Shown piece after piece: positions 11,455 to 20,308 of a stretch of 64,000 nucleotides of DNA. Each line of letters starts with the position of its first letter. Position 1 is the first letter of the stretch. Below the pieces are notes generated by a model. The model had not been told where the DNA came from. It was given only the letters and a program-made list of their open reading frames with translations, and searched no databases. The position numbers and the translations under genes are program-made. Origin of the DNA: Clostridium sp. CAG:433. GTDB taxonomy: Bacteria; Bacillota_I; Bacilli_A; RF39; UBA660. Where the stretch lies: positions 25,045 through 89,044 of the forward strand of contig FR893558.1 of assembly GCA_000433675.1 (NCBI GenBank). The letters run 5' to 3'.

Positions 11455-13263
11455 ATGACTGAAATAATAAAAGATAGAAGTATGATTGATGATAAATATA
11501 AATGGGATTTAACTAAGGTATATAAAACAAATGATGATTTTGAAAGTGACTGCAAGAAAGTAAAAAATTTAATTACAGAATATAGAAAAAAGTATGAAAA
11601 TCATACTATGGATAACGCTAAAATATTTTATGATTCTATAGTTGATGAAATAGAAATAGAAAGATTACTTGAAAAATTATATAGTTATTCAAATCTAAAA
11701 AAAGATGAAGATGTAGCAAATACAGAAAATCAAGAACTTAGAAGTAAGGTTGTTAATTTATATGATTATGCATCTAAGAACATGTTTTTTACAAGTACTG
11801 AAATGTTAAAAAAAGATTATTCTTTAATAGAAGATTTTTATAAAGAGGAACCAAGACTTTTAGAACATGAAAATAATTTGAAAGATTCATTTAGATATAA
11901 AAAATATATGTTGTCTGATGAAGAAGAAAAATTATTATCAAATATATCAAAAGCATTTGGTAATGATGAAGAAACATATGGTTATTTAGTTGATTCTGAT
12001 ATGACTTTTGGTGAAATTAAAGATGAAAATGGTAATATGGTAGAACTTACTGATACAAATTATAGTGTTTATATAGAGTCTAAAAATAGAAGTGTTAGAA
12101 AAGATGCTTTTGAATCATTATATAATCATTATAAACAATTTAAAAATACAATTACATCATTATTTAATGGTTCTATTAATGAAAGTGTTAGTATGGCAAA
12201 ATTAAGAGGATATCCTTCAGCATTTTTGGCATCACTTTATAAAGATGATATGAAAGAAAGTGTTTATAATACTTTAGTAGATACAATTCATAATAATTTA
12301 GATGTATATCAAAAATATTATGAATTAAAAAAAGAAGTTCTTAATCTAGATGAATTACATTTATATGATATATATACTCCTATGATAGATGAAGGAGATA
12401 AAAAGTATTCATTTGAAGAAGCTAAAGAAATGGTTTTAAATGCACTTAGTGTTTTAGGTGATGATTACGTTAATAACTTTAAAAAAATCTTTGATGAAAA
12501 ATGGGTAGATGTTTATCCAAATAAAAATAAAAGAGGAGGAGCATACTCTGGTGGATGTTATGATACATATCCATATATTCTTTTAAACTATCAAGGATCA
12601 CTTAATGATGTATCAACACTTGCACATGAAGGTGGACATTCTATGCATACTTACTATACTGTAAATAATCAGCCTATTCAGTATGGAAGTTATCCAATAT
12701 TTGTGGCTGAAGTAGCAAGTACTGTAAATGAAATATTACTTTCAAAATATTTACTTAAAACAAGTAAAAATAAAGAAGAAAAACTAATTGTACTTAATAA
12801 ATTACTTGAATTATTTAAAGGTACAATATATCGTCAAGTTATGTTTTCTGAATTTGAAAAATACGCATATGATTTAATAGAAAATGATGATGTAATTACA
12901 TCTGATAAATTATGTGATAAATACTATGAACTAAATAAATTATATTTTGGTGAAAATGTAGTAGTAGATGATTTAATTAGATATGAATGGGAAAAAGTTC
13001 CTCATTTCTATTATGATTTCTATGTATATAAATATGCGACAGGAATAAGTGCTGCATGTAAAATAGCAGAAGGTATTTTAAATAATGTAGAGGGAGCACT
13101 AGATAATTATTTAAAAATGCTTAAAAATGGATGCAGAGAAAATCCTTTAAATACATTAAAAATTGCAGGAGTAGATATGGAAGATAAAGAAGTATACGAA
13201 AGTGCGATTAGAATGTTTGATGAAGCAATAGAAGAATTTAGAACTTTATCAAATGAAAAATAG
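11455..13263 (+). CDS. pepF: Oligoendopeptidase F (M3 family)
   Basis: A 602-residue cytosolic zinc metallopeptidase that cleaves oligopeptides. The M3 active-site motif HEGGHSMH (HExxH-type, within LAHEGGHSMHTYYT) is present, with the downstream Glu of the EVASTVNE helix as third ligand. The length and the M3B beginning DKYKWDLTKVY are typical. AAGGAGA precedes the ATG. It lies between dnaK and dnaJ, where Bacillus has no gene; dnaJ follows 12 nt after, suggesting cotranscription. Confidence 0.95.
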   Translation: MTEIIKDRSMIDDKYKWDLTKVYKTNDDFESDCKKVKNLITEYRKKYENHTMDNAKIFYDSIVDEIEIERLLEKLYSYSNLKKDEDVANTENQELRSKVVNLYDYASKNMFFTSTEMLKKDYSLIEDFYKEEPRLLEHENNLKDSFRYKKYMLSDEEEKLLSNISKAFGNDEETYGYLVDSDMTFGEIKDENGNMVELTDTNYSVYIESKNRSVRKDAFESLYNHYKQFKNTITSLFNGSINESVSMAKLRGYPSAFLASLYKDDMKESVYNTLVDTIHNNLDVYQKYYELKKEVLNLDELHLYDIYTPMIDEGDKKYSFEEAKEMVLNALSVLGDDYVNNFKKIFDEKWVDVYPNKNKRGGAYSGGCYDTYPYILLNYQGSLNDVSTLAHEGGHSMHTYYTVNNQPIQYGSYPIFVAEVASTVNEILLSKYLLKTSKNKEEKLIVLNKLLELFKGTIYRQVMFSEFEKYAYDLIENDDVITSDKLCDKYYELNKLYFGENVVVDDLIRYEWEKVPHFYYDFYVYKYATGISAACKIAEGILNNVEGALDNYLKMLKNGCRENPLNTLKIAGVDMEDKEVYESAIRMFDEAIEEFRTLSNEK

Positions 13264-13275
13264 AGGTGAAGTAAA

Positions 13276-14430
13276 TTGGCAAAAAGAGATTATTATGAGG
13301 TTTTAGGAGTATCTAAAACTGCAACTGATAAAGAAATAAAAAGTGCTTTTAGACGTTTAGCAAAAGAATACCATCCTGATTTAAATAAAGCACCAGATGC
13401 TGCTGAAAAATTTAAAGAAGTACAAGAAGCATATGAGGTATTATCTGATGAAAATAAAAGAAAGATGTATGATCAATATGGTCATTCTGCTTTTGATCAA
13501 AATGGTAATGCTGGTTACGGAGGCTTTGGTGGTGGATTTAACGGAGGCTTCTCATCTTCATCATTTGGTTTTGATGATATAGATTTATCTGATATATTAT
13601 CAGGTGTATTTGGCCAAGGTTTTGGCTTTGGTGGTGGAAGCAGAAAAAGTTCTAATAGAGCGCAAAAAGGTAAAGATTTATTATTTAACATGAAATTATC
13701 TTTTATGGAAGCAGTTTATGGATGTAAAAAAGATTTTACACTTGATGTATATGAAACTTGTGATAGCTGTAATGGTAAAGGTGGACATGGAGAAAAGAAA
13801 TGTTCAAGATGTCATGGCTCTGGTACAGTAACAGAAGAACAAAGAACAATGTTTGGATCATTTGTTTCAAAAACAACATGTCCTGAGTGTTCAGGAAGAG
13901 GTAAATCATTTGATACTGTATGTTCTGATTGTAAAGGAACAGGTAAAGTAAAAAAGAGAAAAACAATTACAGTCACTGTCCCAGCAGGTATTGATGAAGG
14001 CCAACAAATTCGTATAAAAGAAAAAGGTGAAGCTGGAATTAACGGTGGACCTAATGGTGACGTTTATGTTGAATTTCATATTGAAGACCATCAAATATTT
14101 AAAAGAGATGGTAATGATGTTTATATGGAATTACCTATAAATATAGTTGAAGCAACTTTAGGATGTAAGAAAGATGTTCCATTAATGAAGGAAAGTATAG
14201 TATTAAATATACCAGAAGGAACTCAAAACGGAGATAAACATAGAATTAAAGGAAAAGGTGTTCCATACATTAATTCATCAAAAGTTGGAGACATGTATAT
14301 AGTTATAAAAGTTGTTATACCAACTAAACTTGACAAAAAACAAAGAGAATTATTTAATGAATTATCTAAAACTAATTTAGATGACAATAATGATTTCATA
14401 ACAAAATTTAAAAAATTCTTTAGAAGATAA
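13276..14430 (+). CDS. dnaJ: Chaperone DnaJ (Hsp40)
   Basis: A 384-residue type I DnaJ. J domain with HPD (YHPDLN), Gly/Phe-rich region (about 75-120), four CxxCxGxG zinc motifs ([32 protein letters not shown]) and the C-terminal substrate-binding domains. TTG start with AGAGGTGA 7 nt upstream. It works with DnaK and GrpE encoded 1.9-4 kb upstream. In Bacillus it is directly behind dnaK; here pepF intervenes, and prmA, which normally follows, is absent. Confidence 0.97.
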   Translation: MAKRDYYEVLGVSKTATDKEIKSAFRRLAKEYHPDLNKAPDAAEKFKEVQEAYEVLSDENKRKMYDQYGHSAFDQNGNAGYGGFGGGFNGGFSSSSFGFDDIDLSDILSGVFGQGFGFGGGSRKSSNRAQKGKDLLFNMKLSFMEAVYGCKKDFTLDVYETCDSCNGKGGHGEKKCSRCHGSGTVTEEQRTMFGSFVSKTTCPECSGRGKSFDTVCSDCKGTGKVKKRKTITVTVPAGIDEGQQIRIKEKGEAGINGGPNGDVYVEFHIEDHQIFKRDGNDVYMELPINIVEATLGCKKDVPLMKESIVLNIPEGTQNGDKHRIKGKGVPYINSSKVGDMYIVIKVVIPTKLDKKQRELFNELSKTNLDDNNDFITKFKKFFRR

Positions 14431-14432
14431 TT

Positions 14433-14460
14433 AAAAGTCCTTTAAAAAAGGACTTTTTTG
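14433..14460 (+). terminator. Terminator after dnaJ
   Basis: Perfect 11-bp stem (AAAAGTCCTTT at 14433-14443 with 14447-14457), AAA loop, T-tract. Confidence 0.9.
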
Positions 14461-14492
14461 TTGTAAACTATACGTTATTTTAAGAAAATCAC

Positions 14493-14521
14493 TTGATAAT
14501 AAATGATTATAATTGTAAAAT
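14493..14521 (+). promoter_or_regulatory. Promoter of prepilin gene 1
   Basis: TTGATA (14493-14498) and TAAAAT (14516-14521), 17-nt spacer, 24 nt before the start codon and right after the dnaJ terminator. An alternative -10, TATAAT at 14508-14513, lacks a well-placed -35. Confidence 0.5.
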
Positions 14522-14545
14522 TATAAGTAGTAATAGGAGAGTAAT

Positions 14546-15712
14546 ATGAAGAAAAAAGGATTTACATTAATAGAATTATTAGCAGTAATAGTAATACTTG
14601 GAATAATAACTGTAATAGCAGTACCAAAAGTATTAGATATTATAAATAAATCAAAGGAGAGTGCGTCAAGTAGTAGTATTAAACTTGTAAAAGATGCGAT
14701 TAAAACACAAGTAGCTGCAAGTGAATTAACAAATTCAGCATTTACAAAAGAAACTGATGGATGTTATTTATTCAACTTTGATGATCAAACAAGTGGTAAC
14801 GCAAAAGCACTAGAAATAAAAAATAAAGATAAAGTATCAGGAAGTATTAAATATTGTAATAATACTTTTACTGATGATACTTTAAAATTTGATGGTAATA
14901 GCATTAGTAAAGGTGATACAAAAAAGGCAATATGTAAAAGAGCTACAGTACTTCATACAGAAGAATGTACACAAACAGATTCACAATATTATTGTTCCGG
15001 TGCAGGATACACAAATAGTGGTTCAAAAGGAACAAGTACAATCACATATGGTAATCTAGGAACAAATGGAATATTAACTTCGGGAGACGCATTTGATTGT
15101 GATGTAAATGGTGATGGAATATATAATCCAGAAACAGAAAGATTTTATTATGTAACAGATATGGACGATATAACAGCAGTATTAATATACTATAATAACG
15201 TTAGCGCAGGTAATCCAAGTAATACAAAAAACTATGCATATGATAGTTCAGGAGAAAATTGGCACGGACCAAGAACTGCGATAGAACAATTACCAACAAC
15301 AAGTCAATGGAGTAATGTAAGATTAACAAATAATGTAAGACCAATAACAACAAATACAGGGGGGAACACAACAGCAGGAGGGACATTACCAAGTAATTTT
15401 AGTTATGCAGGATATGCAGCAAGATTACTAACAATACAAGAAGTAAAAAAAGGAACAGGATTAAGTAATATACCAACATTGCAAGTAGGAGAATTAGATA
15501 ACTTTACTTATTTACTAGAAAACACAAAATTTGCAAATAATAGTAATGTTGCATGGGCATGGTGGTTAGAAAATTCTCTTTCCGATAATTCTGTGAATGC
15601 TTGGTTTACGTATGGTCATGGTCGCTATGTCAATTATAACACTGTTTCGGATGCTGTTGGCTATGCAGTTCGTCCAGCAATAGAAGTATCAAAAAGTAAT
15701 ATAGAATATTAA
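14546..15712 (+). CDS. Type IV prepilin-like protein with variable C-terminal domain
   Basis: A 388-residue protein. The N-terminus MKKKGFTLIELLAVIVIL is a class III prepilin signal: cleavage after Gly5 leaves Phe+1 and Glu+5. A calcium-loop-like DVNGDGIYNPE lies near residue 190. The C-terminal half ends in a WWLEN...VRPAIEV pattern like DUF6273/lectin-fold domains found on surface proteins and in retroelement-diversified targets. The first 126 bp around the start (14529-14654) are identical to prepilin gene 3 (57428-57553). Codons 15572-15676 are unlike the rest: rich in NNT/NNC, with CGC, CGT, TCC, TCG and ACG, and poor in A. No assembly genes (pilB/C/D) are nearby, so pilus or pseudopilus membership is inferred from the leader alone. 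Confidence 0.85.
   Translation: MKKKGFTLIELLAVIVILGIITVIAVPKVLDIINKSKESASSSSIKLVKDAIKTQVAASELTNSAFTKETDGCYLFNFDDQTSGNAKALEIKNKDKVSGSIKYCNNTFTDDTLKFDGNSISKGDTKKAICKRATVLHTEECTQTDSQYYCSGAGYTNSGSKGTSTITYGNLGTNGILTSGDAFDCDVNGDGIYNPETERFYYVTDMDDITAVLIYYNNVSAGNPSNTKNYAYDSSGENWHGPRTAIEQLPTTSQWSNVRLTNNVRPITTNTGGNTTAGGTLPSNFSYAGYAARLLTIQEVKKGTGLSNIPTLQVGELDNFTYLLENTKFANNSNVAWAWWLENSLSDNSVNAWFTYGHGRYVNYNTVSDAVGYAVRPAIEVSKSNIEY
15572..15676 (+). other. Candidate hypervariable region (DGR-like) at the 3' end of prepilin gene 1
   Basis: Thirty-five consecutive codons, by my count about 20 percent A and 41 percent G+C, against an A-dominated, far lower-GC surrounding gene. Most codons end in T or C and encode Y, N, S, D, H, G, T, V, A, the spectrum expected if AAY codons of a template were randomised at A. 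It lies in the exposed end of a lectin-like domain. No template repeat or reverse transcriptase is visible in the window. Confidence 0.4.
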
Positions 15713-15746
15713 AAAGGTAAAACTTAAATTAAAGTTCTACCTTTTC
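15711..15746. terminator. Convergent bidirectional terminator
   Basis: AAAAAGGTAAAACTT pairs with AAGTTCTACCTTTT with one mismatch; the A-run on the left and T-run on the right allow it to serve both the prepilin gene (plus) and the ATPase gene (minus), which converge here. Confidence 0.7.
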
Positions 15747-16679
15747 TTTTTCTAAAAATTCTTTAAATTCTTCTTTAAATTTTACTAATTCTTTTTGTAC
15801 TACATCAGGGTATACACTATTACAGTTTTTTATTGCTGCATATATATGTTTAAATGTAACTATATCTGAGTTTTCGAATCTAGCATATGTGAAGCATTTT
15901 GATAAAAGTGCTAATGAAACATCTGGGTATCTTGAATTATTTTCATAAACTCTTTTATATTCACTTGTCATATCAACTATAAATTTACATACATTTTCTA
16001 AAACCCAATTAGTATATGGCCATCTAACACCAGTTGATTTTTCAATTTTCTTTGTTGTACCCATAAGAATCTTTACAGTTGTTTCTTGATCTGGTTCAGC
16101 AACTTCTATTCTTTCAAAACGTCTTAAGAATGCTTTATCTTTAAGTAAGTTTTCTTCAAATTCTTGAGTAGTAGTCGCACCAATTATTTTTATTTCACCT
16201 CTATCAAGTCCAGGTTTTAACATGTTTAGAAAGTCAACATCACCATTTTTTGATGCAGTAACAAGTGTATGTATTTCATCAATAAATAGAATTATATCTT
16301 TTTTACCCATTATTTCATTAATTAAAAGTTGAAGTTTAGAATCTTCAACACCATCACTAGTGTATGTTCCAAGCAAAGAAGAAGTATTTATTTTATAAAT
16401 CTTTGAATTAAGAAGTGCATTAGGTACTTCTTTTCTTTGAATTAAATAATTTAATCCTTCAACAATAGCAGTTTTACCTATACCTGGTTTACCTGTTAAA
16501 ACAGCAGACTTTTCAGGACTAAGTAATACAAGTATTAATTTTTTTATTTCTTCTTCTCTAGCAATAGCGGGATTAGTAACATATTCTTTTTTACTTAGAT
16601 CTTCAGCATAATTACTAAGCATACTAAATCCATTTGAAAATGGGCTAGGATTATATTCCATAAAATCATTATTATCCAT
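15729..16679 (-). CDS. ClpB/ClpA-type single AAA+ ATPase
   Basis: A 316-residue protein with one AAA+ module resembling the first ATPase domain of ClpA/ClpB: Walker A GKPGIGKT, Walker B ILFIDEIH, sensor 1 GATT, arginine finger in FLRRFERI. There is no Clp N-domain, no second ATPase domain and no ClpP-binding loop, so it is not a full unfoldase. Minus-strand RBS AAGGAGA precedes the ATG. It is the only minus-strand gene in the window, convergent with prepilin gene 1 and divergent from rsmE. Role unknown; a dedicated remodelling ATPase is the most that can be said. Confidence 0.8.
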   Translation of the reverse strand: MDNNDFMEYNPSPFSNGFSMLSNYAEDLSKKEYVTNPAIAREEEIKKLILVLLSPEKSAVLTGKPGIGKTAIVEGLNYLIQRKEVPNALLNSKIYKINTSSLLGTYTSDGVEDSKLQLLINEIMGKKDIILFIDEIHTLVTASKNGDVDFLNMLKPGLDRGEIKIIGATTTQEFEENLLKDKAFLRRFERIEVAEPDQETTVKILMGTTKKIEKSTGVRWPYTNWVLENVCKFIVDMTSEYKRVYENNSRYPDVSLALLSKCFTYARFENSDIVTFKHIYAAIKNCNSVYPDVVQKELVKFKEEFKEFLEKEKVEL

Positions 16680-16771
16680 ATATCATTCTCCTTAACAATA
16701 TTAGTATACCAAAATATGACATTTTTTACTAGTAAAATTTTGTAAAGAAACATAAATGTTCGTAAAATTCA

Positions 16772-16800
16772 TTGTATATTATTTTTTTCTAATTTATAAT
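16772..16800 (+). promoter_or_regulatory. rsmE promoter
   Basis: TTGTAT (16772-16777) and perfect TATAAT (16795-16800), 17-nt spacer. An in-frame ATG at 16799 overlaps the last two bases of the -10 box, so it cannot be the translated start if this promoter is used. Confidence 0.65.
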
Positions 16801-16816
16801 GAAAGTGGTGATAAAT

Positions 16817-17524
16817 ATGCAGAGATATTTTGCAGTAGATAAAGATTTAAATATTAGTGATAAAGATAAACATCATATAATAAATGTAATGAGGATGAAA
16901 ATAAATGACAGAATAGAAATTGTATATGATGAAAAAGTTTATTTGTGTGAAATAAAAGATATATCAAAAAAAGATGTAAGTTATAGTGTAAAAGATATTA
17001 TTGATGTAAATAATGAACTTCCTGTAAAGGTAACAATAGCAGTTTCTTTAGTAAATGAAAAGAAACTTGATTTTATTTTACAAAAGTGTACAGAACTTGG
17101 TATATATGATTTTATACTTGTAAGCTCTGATAGAAGTAAAATAAAAATTGATGGAAAAGAAAATAAGAAAATAGAGAGATGGAACACAATTACAAAGGAA
17201 GCAGCAGAACAATCTCATAGAAATATTAAGCCTATTATTAAAGGTATTATGTCTATAGATGAAGTATCAAAATTGAATTATGATTTAAAACTTACATGCT
17301 CAACAAAAGAAAATGAAAAAACTATTAAAAATGTGTTACAAAATTCGACAAACTGTGATAGAATTATCATAGTGGTTGGTCCTGAAGGGGGCCTTACTAT
17401 TTCTGAAGAAGAAAAATTAGAAAAAAATGGGTTTGTTCCAGTTACTTTAGGTAATTTAATTTTAAGAACTGAAACAGTTCCTATGTATATTATGAGTTTA
17501 ATAAATTATGAGGTGGCATTATGA
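16817..17524 (+). CDS. rsmE: 16S rRNA m3U1498 methyltransferase RsmE
   Basis: A 235-residue SPOUT methyltransferase that modifies U1498 of 16S rRNA. It starts MQRYF, with the PUA-like N-terminal domain (DKHHIINVMRMK) and the C-terminal SAM-binding knot (IIVVGPEGGLTISEEE, then TLGNLILRTETV). The start at 16817 is preferred over an ATG at 16799 inside the -10 box, although the RBS (GTGGTGA) is modest. It is the rsmE of the conserved dnaJ-prmA-rsmE-mtaB order, with prmA missing. Its TGA overlaps the next start by 4 nt. Confidence 0.95.
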   Translation: MQRYFAVDKDLNISDKDKHHIINVMRMKINDRIEIVYDEKVYLCEIKDISKKDVSYSVKDIIDVNNELPVKVTIAVSLVNEKKLDFILQKCTELGIYDFILVSSDRSKIKIDGKENKKIERWNTITKEAAEQSHRNIKPIIKGIMSIDEVSKLNYDLKLTCSTKENEKTIKNVLQNSTNCDRIIIVVGPEGGLTISEEEKLEKNGFVPVTLGNLILRTETVPMYIMSLINYEVAL

Positions 17525-18324
17525 AAAATATGGGTTCAATATTATTTAAATTTTCAGATATGGATAAAAGTAGTCAAATATTATTATTTTTAATTGTGCT
17601 TGTATTTTTAATGCTTATAAGTATTACAGTTATTAATCTTATAACTAAAAAGAAAAATAACAAATATGATATGGAAAACAGAAATATTAAAAGATATTCA
17701 GACTTAATAAAAGAAGAAGATAATGTGGAATCATCTATTACGCCAGCAAAAGTGGTTGAAGCAAAAAAAGAAATGCCAAAATTAATAGTTAAAGAAGAAA
17801 AGAAAAAAACTCCAGAAATTATAGAAAAATTAGATGAAGAAGAAATAGAATCTTTAGAAATAGAAGAACCAAAAGAAGAAGTAATTGTTACAAAACCAAG
17901 TAGTATTGAAGAAATATCAAAATTAATTGAAAATACACTAGAACAAGAACCTATTGATTTAACTAATTTTGAAGAAGAACAAGAAAAAGATGCGATTATA
18001 AGTTATGATGAACTTGTTAAAAGAGCGGGTGCTAAAAAAATAATTTATAGAGCGGAAACAAAAGCAGAAGAAAAGAAAGAGCCTGTTAAGGTTATTAAAA
18101 CAGAAAAAAAACAGGAACCATTTATTAATAAAAAAGGAGAATATGCTGGAACATTTAAGGCATCTCAAATAGTTTCACCAATATATGGTGTTAAGAAAAA
18201 TGACGATATTAATGAAAATTTTATTGATTTAGAAGAGTTTAAATTAGATGAAACTAAAAGTGAAGAAGAAAGAGAAAATGAGTTTTTAGGAAACTTAAAA
18301 ACATTTAGAAATAATCTTGACTAA
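17521..18324 (+). CDS. Membrane-anchored acidic protein
   Basis: A 267-residue protein of unknown function. After a short N-terminus there is one transmembrane helix (ILLFLIVLVFLMLISITVINL, about 20-41), then a long Glu/Lys-rich, probably disordered region. Near the C-terminus is a short conserved-looking motif, FKASQIVSPIYGVKK (about 213-227), followed by an acidic stretch. Such an anchored charged protein with a small SPIYG-type motif suggests an adaptor at the membrane, which is inference. It overlaps rsmE by 4 nt (ATGA) and is therefore translationally coupled. Confidence 0.65.
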   Translation: MKNMGSILFKFSDMDKSSQILLFLIVLVFLMLISITVINLITKKKNNKYDMENRNIKRYSDLIKEEDNVESSITPAKVVEAKKEMPKLIVKEEKKKTPEIIEKLDEEEIESLEIEEPKEEVIVTKPSSIEEISKLIENTLEQEPIDLTNFEEEQEKDAIISYDELVKRAGAKKIIYRAETKAEEKKEPVKVIKTEKKQEPFINKKGEYAGTFKASQIVSPIYGVKKNDDINENFIDLEEFKLDETKSEEERENEFLGNLKTFRNNLD

Positions 18325-18344
18325 TTAAAAAGTTATGATATCAT

Positions 18345-18372
18345 AAAACAGTAATTATTTACTGTTTTTGTT
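18345..18372 (+). terminator. Terminator upstream of mtaB
   Basis: Perfect 10-bp stem (AAAACAGTAA at 18345-18354 with 18359-18368), TTAT loop, T-run. Confidence 0.8.
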
Positions 18373-18389
18373 TTAAGAGGAGGTATATT

Positions 18390-19694
18390 ATGAAAGTTGG
18401 ATTTTGTTCATTAGGTTGTAAAGTTAATGCATATGAAACAGAATACGCAATTAATGAATTTAAAAAAAGAGGTTATGAGATAGTATCTTTTGATGATTAT
18501 GCAGATGTTTATGTAGTAAATACTTGTTCTGTTACTAATGCAAGTGATCAAAAAAGTAGAAAAATGCTTAGAAGTGCATGTAATAAAAATAAGAATGCTG
18601 TTGTTGTTGCAATGGGTTGTTATGCTCAGGTTAATTCAAAAGTAATAGAAGATATAGATGGTGTTTCAATAATTATAGGTAATAAAGATAAAAATAAAAT
18701 AGTAGATTTAGTAGAAGAATATATAAAGAATAATAAAAAAATAGAAAATATTTATGATTTATTTCATACATCTTTTGAAGATATGTATTTAGATAAATTT
18801 GAAAATCATACAAGAGCATTTGTTAAGATTCAAGATGGATGTAATAACTTTTGTTCATATTGTATAATTCCATATACAAGAGGTAATGTAAGAAGTAAGA
18901 AAAAAGAAAATGTAATTAGTGAAATAAAAGCACTTGTTAAAAATGGTTATAAAGAAGTTGTATTAACTGGAATACATACAGGTCATTATGGTCAAGATTT
19001 AAAAGAATATGATTTTAGTGACTTACTTTTAGAGTTAGAACAAATAGATGGTTTAGAAAGAATTAGAATATCATCAATTGAAATAACAGAATTAACAGAT
19101 AAATTTATGGATGTACTTAAAACAAGCAAAAAAATAGTTAATCATATTCATATTCCTCTTCAAAGTGGTTGTGATAAGATTTTAAAAGCAATGAATAGAA
19201 AATATGATATGCAGTATTTTATTAATAAAATAAATCAAATTAGAAGTATTAGAAAAGATATAGCAATAACAAGTGATGTTATAGTAGGTTTTCCAGGTGA
19301 AACAGATGAAGATTTTAATATAACAAAAGAAAATATTAAGAAAATTAAATTTACTGAACTTCATGTATTTCCATATTCAAAAAGAGAAGGTACACCAGCT
19401 GCGATTATGAAAAAACAAATAGATGGAAATATTAAAAAGCAAAGAGTAAAAGAATTAATTGAAGTAAGTGAAGAATTAAAAAATGAATACTATAAAAAAT
19501 TTATAGGTAAATCTTTAGAAGTATTAGTTGAAACATATTCGGATGGATATTTAATTGGTCATTTATCAAACTATGGTAAAGTTAAATTTAAAGGTGATGA
19601 AAGTCTTTTACATAATCTAGTAATGGTTAAATTAAATGATTATATAAATGATGAATTTATGGGTGGACTTATAAAAGAAGAAGTACAGGTTTAA
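18390..19694 (+). CDS. mtaB: tRNA t6A37 methylthiotransferase MtaB
   Basis: A 434-residue radical SAM methylthiotransferase that converts t6A37 to ms2t6A37. N-terminal UPF0004 domain with FCSLGCKVN, NTCSVT and MGCYAQ supplying the auxiliary-cluster cysteines; radical SAM motif CNNFCSYC in DGCNNFCSYCIIPYTRG; C-terminal TRAM-like domain. AAGAGGAGG lies 8 nt upstream. The SLGCKVN beginning separates MtaB from MiaB. It sits at the end of the hrcA-dnaJ-rsmE region, as in Bacillus. Confidence 0.95.
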   Translation: MKVGFCSLGCKVNAYETEYAINEFKKRGYEIVSFDDYADVYVVNTCSVTNASDQKSRKMLRSACNKNKNAVVVAMGCYAQVNSKVIEDIDGVSIIIGNKDKNKIVDLVEEYIKNNKKIENIYDLFHTSFEDMYLDKFENHTRAFVKIQDGCNNFCSYCIIPYTRGNVRSKKKENVISEIKALVKNGYKEVVLTGIHTGHYGQDLKEYDFSDLLLELEQIDGLERIRISSIEITELTDKFMDVLKTSKKIVNHIHIPLQSGCDKILKAMNRKYDMQYFINKINQIRSIRKDIAITSDVIVGFPGETDEDFNITKENIKKIKFTELHVFPYSKREGTPAAIMKKQIDGNIKKQRVKELIEVSEELKNEYYKKFIGKSLEVLVETYSDGYLIGHLSNYGKVKFKGDESLLHNLVMVKLNDYINDEFMGGLIKEEVQV

Positions 19695-19721
19695 GAGGTT
19701 ACAAAACGTAATCTTTTTTTC

Positions 19722-19750
19722 TTGAATTAATAAGTTTTTTATTATATAAT
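19722..19750 (+). promoter_or_regulatory. Promoter of the 158-residue protein gene
   Basis: TTGAAT (19722-19727) and perfect TATAAT (19745-19750), 17-nt spacer, 24 nt before the ATG. Confidence 0.6.
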
Positions 19751-19774
19751 AATTTGCAAGAAAGAGATGATATT

Positions 19775-20251
19775 ATGAAATTGGTTACAAAATTTGTATG
19801 TAAATTTTTTAAAACTGACGACATAATACGTTATGTAATGGATTTTGATTCTGAACTTAATAGTGAAGAAATTGATATACTTGTTAAAAAAATATGTAGT
19901 TCTAATAATTTTACTTATATATATTGGTTTACTTATGTTACTAAAAATTTAAGTGAAGAAAATAAAAAGACTTTAGTAAATGCTGTTTGTAATATGGAAA
20001 ATTCAAAATCTATATATGTATTTGCAAAATATATCAAGGGTTTAAGTGAAGAAAATAAAAAGGCTTTAAAAAGTGCTATATTAAGTTTAAATGATACAGA
20101 ATTTATTGATAGATATGCATTATATGTTGATGAATCAATTATATTTGAAAAATATGGAACTATGGAAAACTTTCATATGCATTTAAATGAAGTAGAAACT
20201 AATAAAAAAGATAGTATATTAAAACATAAAAAATATGTTTATAAAATATAA
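19775..20251 (+). CDS. Small helical repeat protein, unknown
   Basis: A 158-residue protein not recognised. It is predicted helical throughout and has an internal repeat of about 35 residues: two copies of LSEENKKxL preceded by segments such as YWFTYVTKN and YVFAKYIKG, so it may be a short alpha-solenoid. No signal peptide or membrane helix. The ATG at 19775 is chosen; the only nearby RBS is weak (AGAGATGA), and an in-frame TTG at 19754 is too close to the -10 box. It has its own promoter and terminator. Confidence 0.55.
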   Translation: MKLVTKFVCKFFKTDDIIRYVMDFDSELNSEEIDILVKKICSSNNFTYIYWFTYVTKNLSEENKKTLVNAVCNMENSKSIYVFAKYIKGLSEENKKALKSAILSLNDTEFIDRYALYVDESIIFEKYGTMENFHMHLNEVETNKKDSILKHKKYVYKI

Positions 20252-20252
20252 T

Positions 20253-20280
20253 AAGGTACTTAAAAAATGTACCTTTTTTT
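20253..20280 (+). terminator. Terminator upstream of recD2
   Basis: AAGGTAC (20253-20259) with GTACCTT (20269-20275) and a run of T that ends where the recD2 extended -10 begins. Confidence 0.7.
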
Positions 20281-20288
20281 GATATAAT
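20280..20288 (+). promoter_or_regulatory. Extended -10 promoter of recD2
   Basis: TGATATAAT, its first T being the last of the preceding terminator T-tract; 21 nt to the ATG. Confidence 0.6.
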
Positions 20289-20308
20289 TATGTTTAGTGA
20301 GGTTAAAT

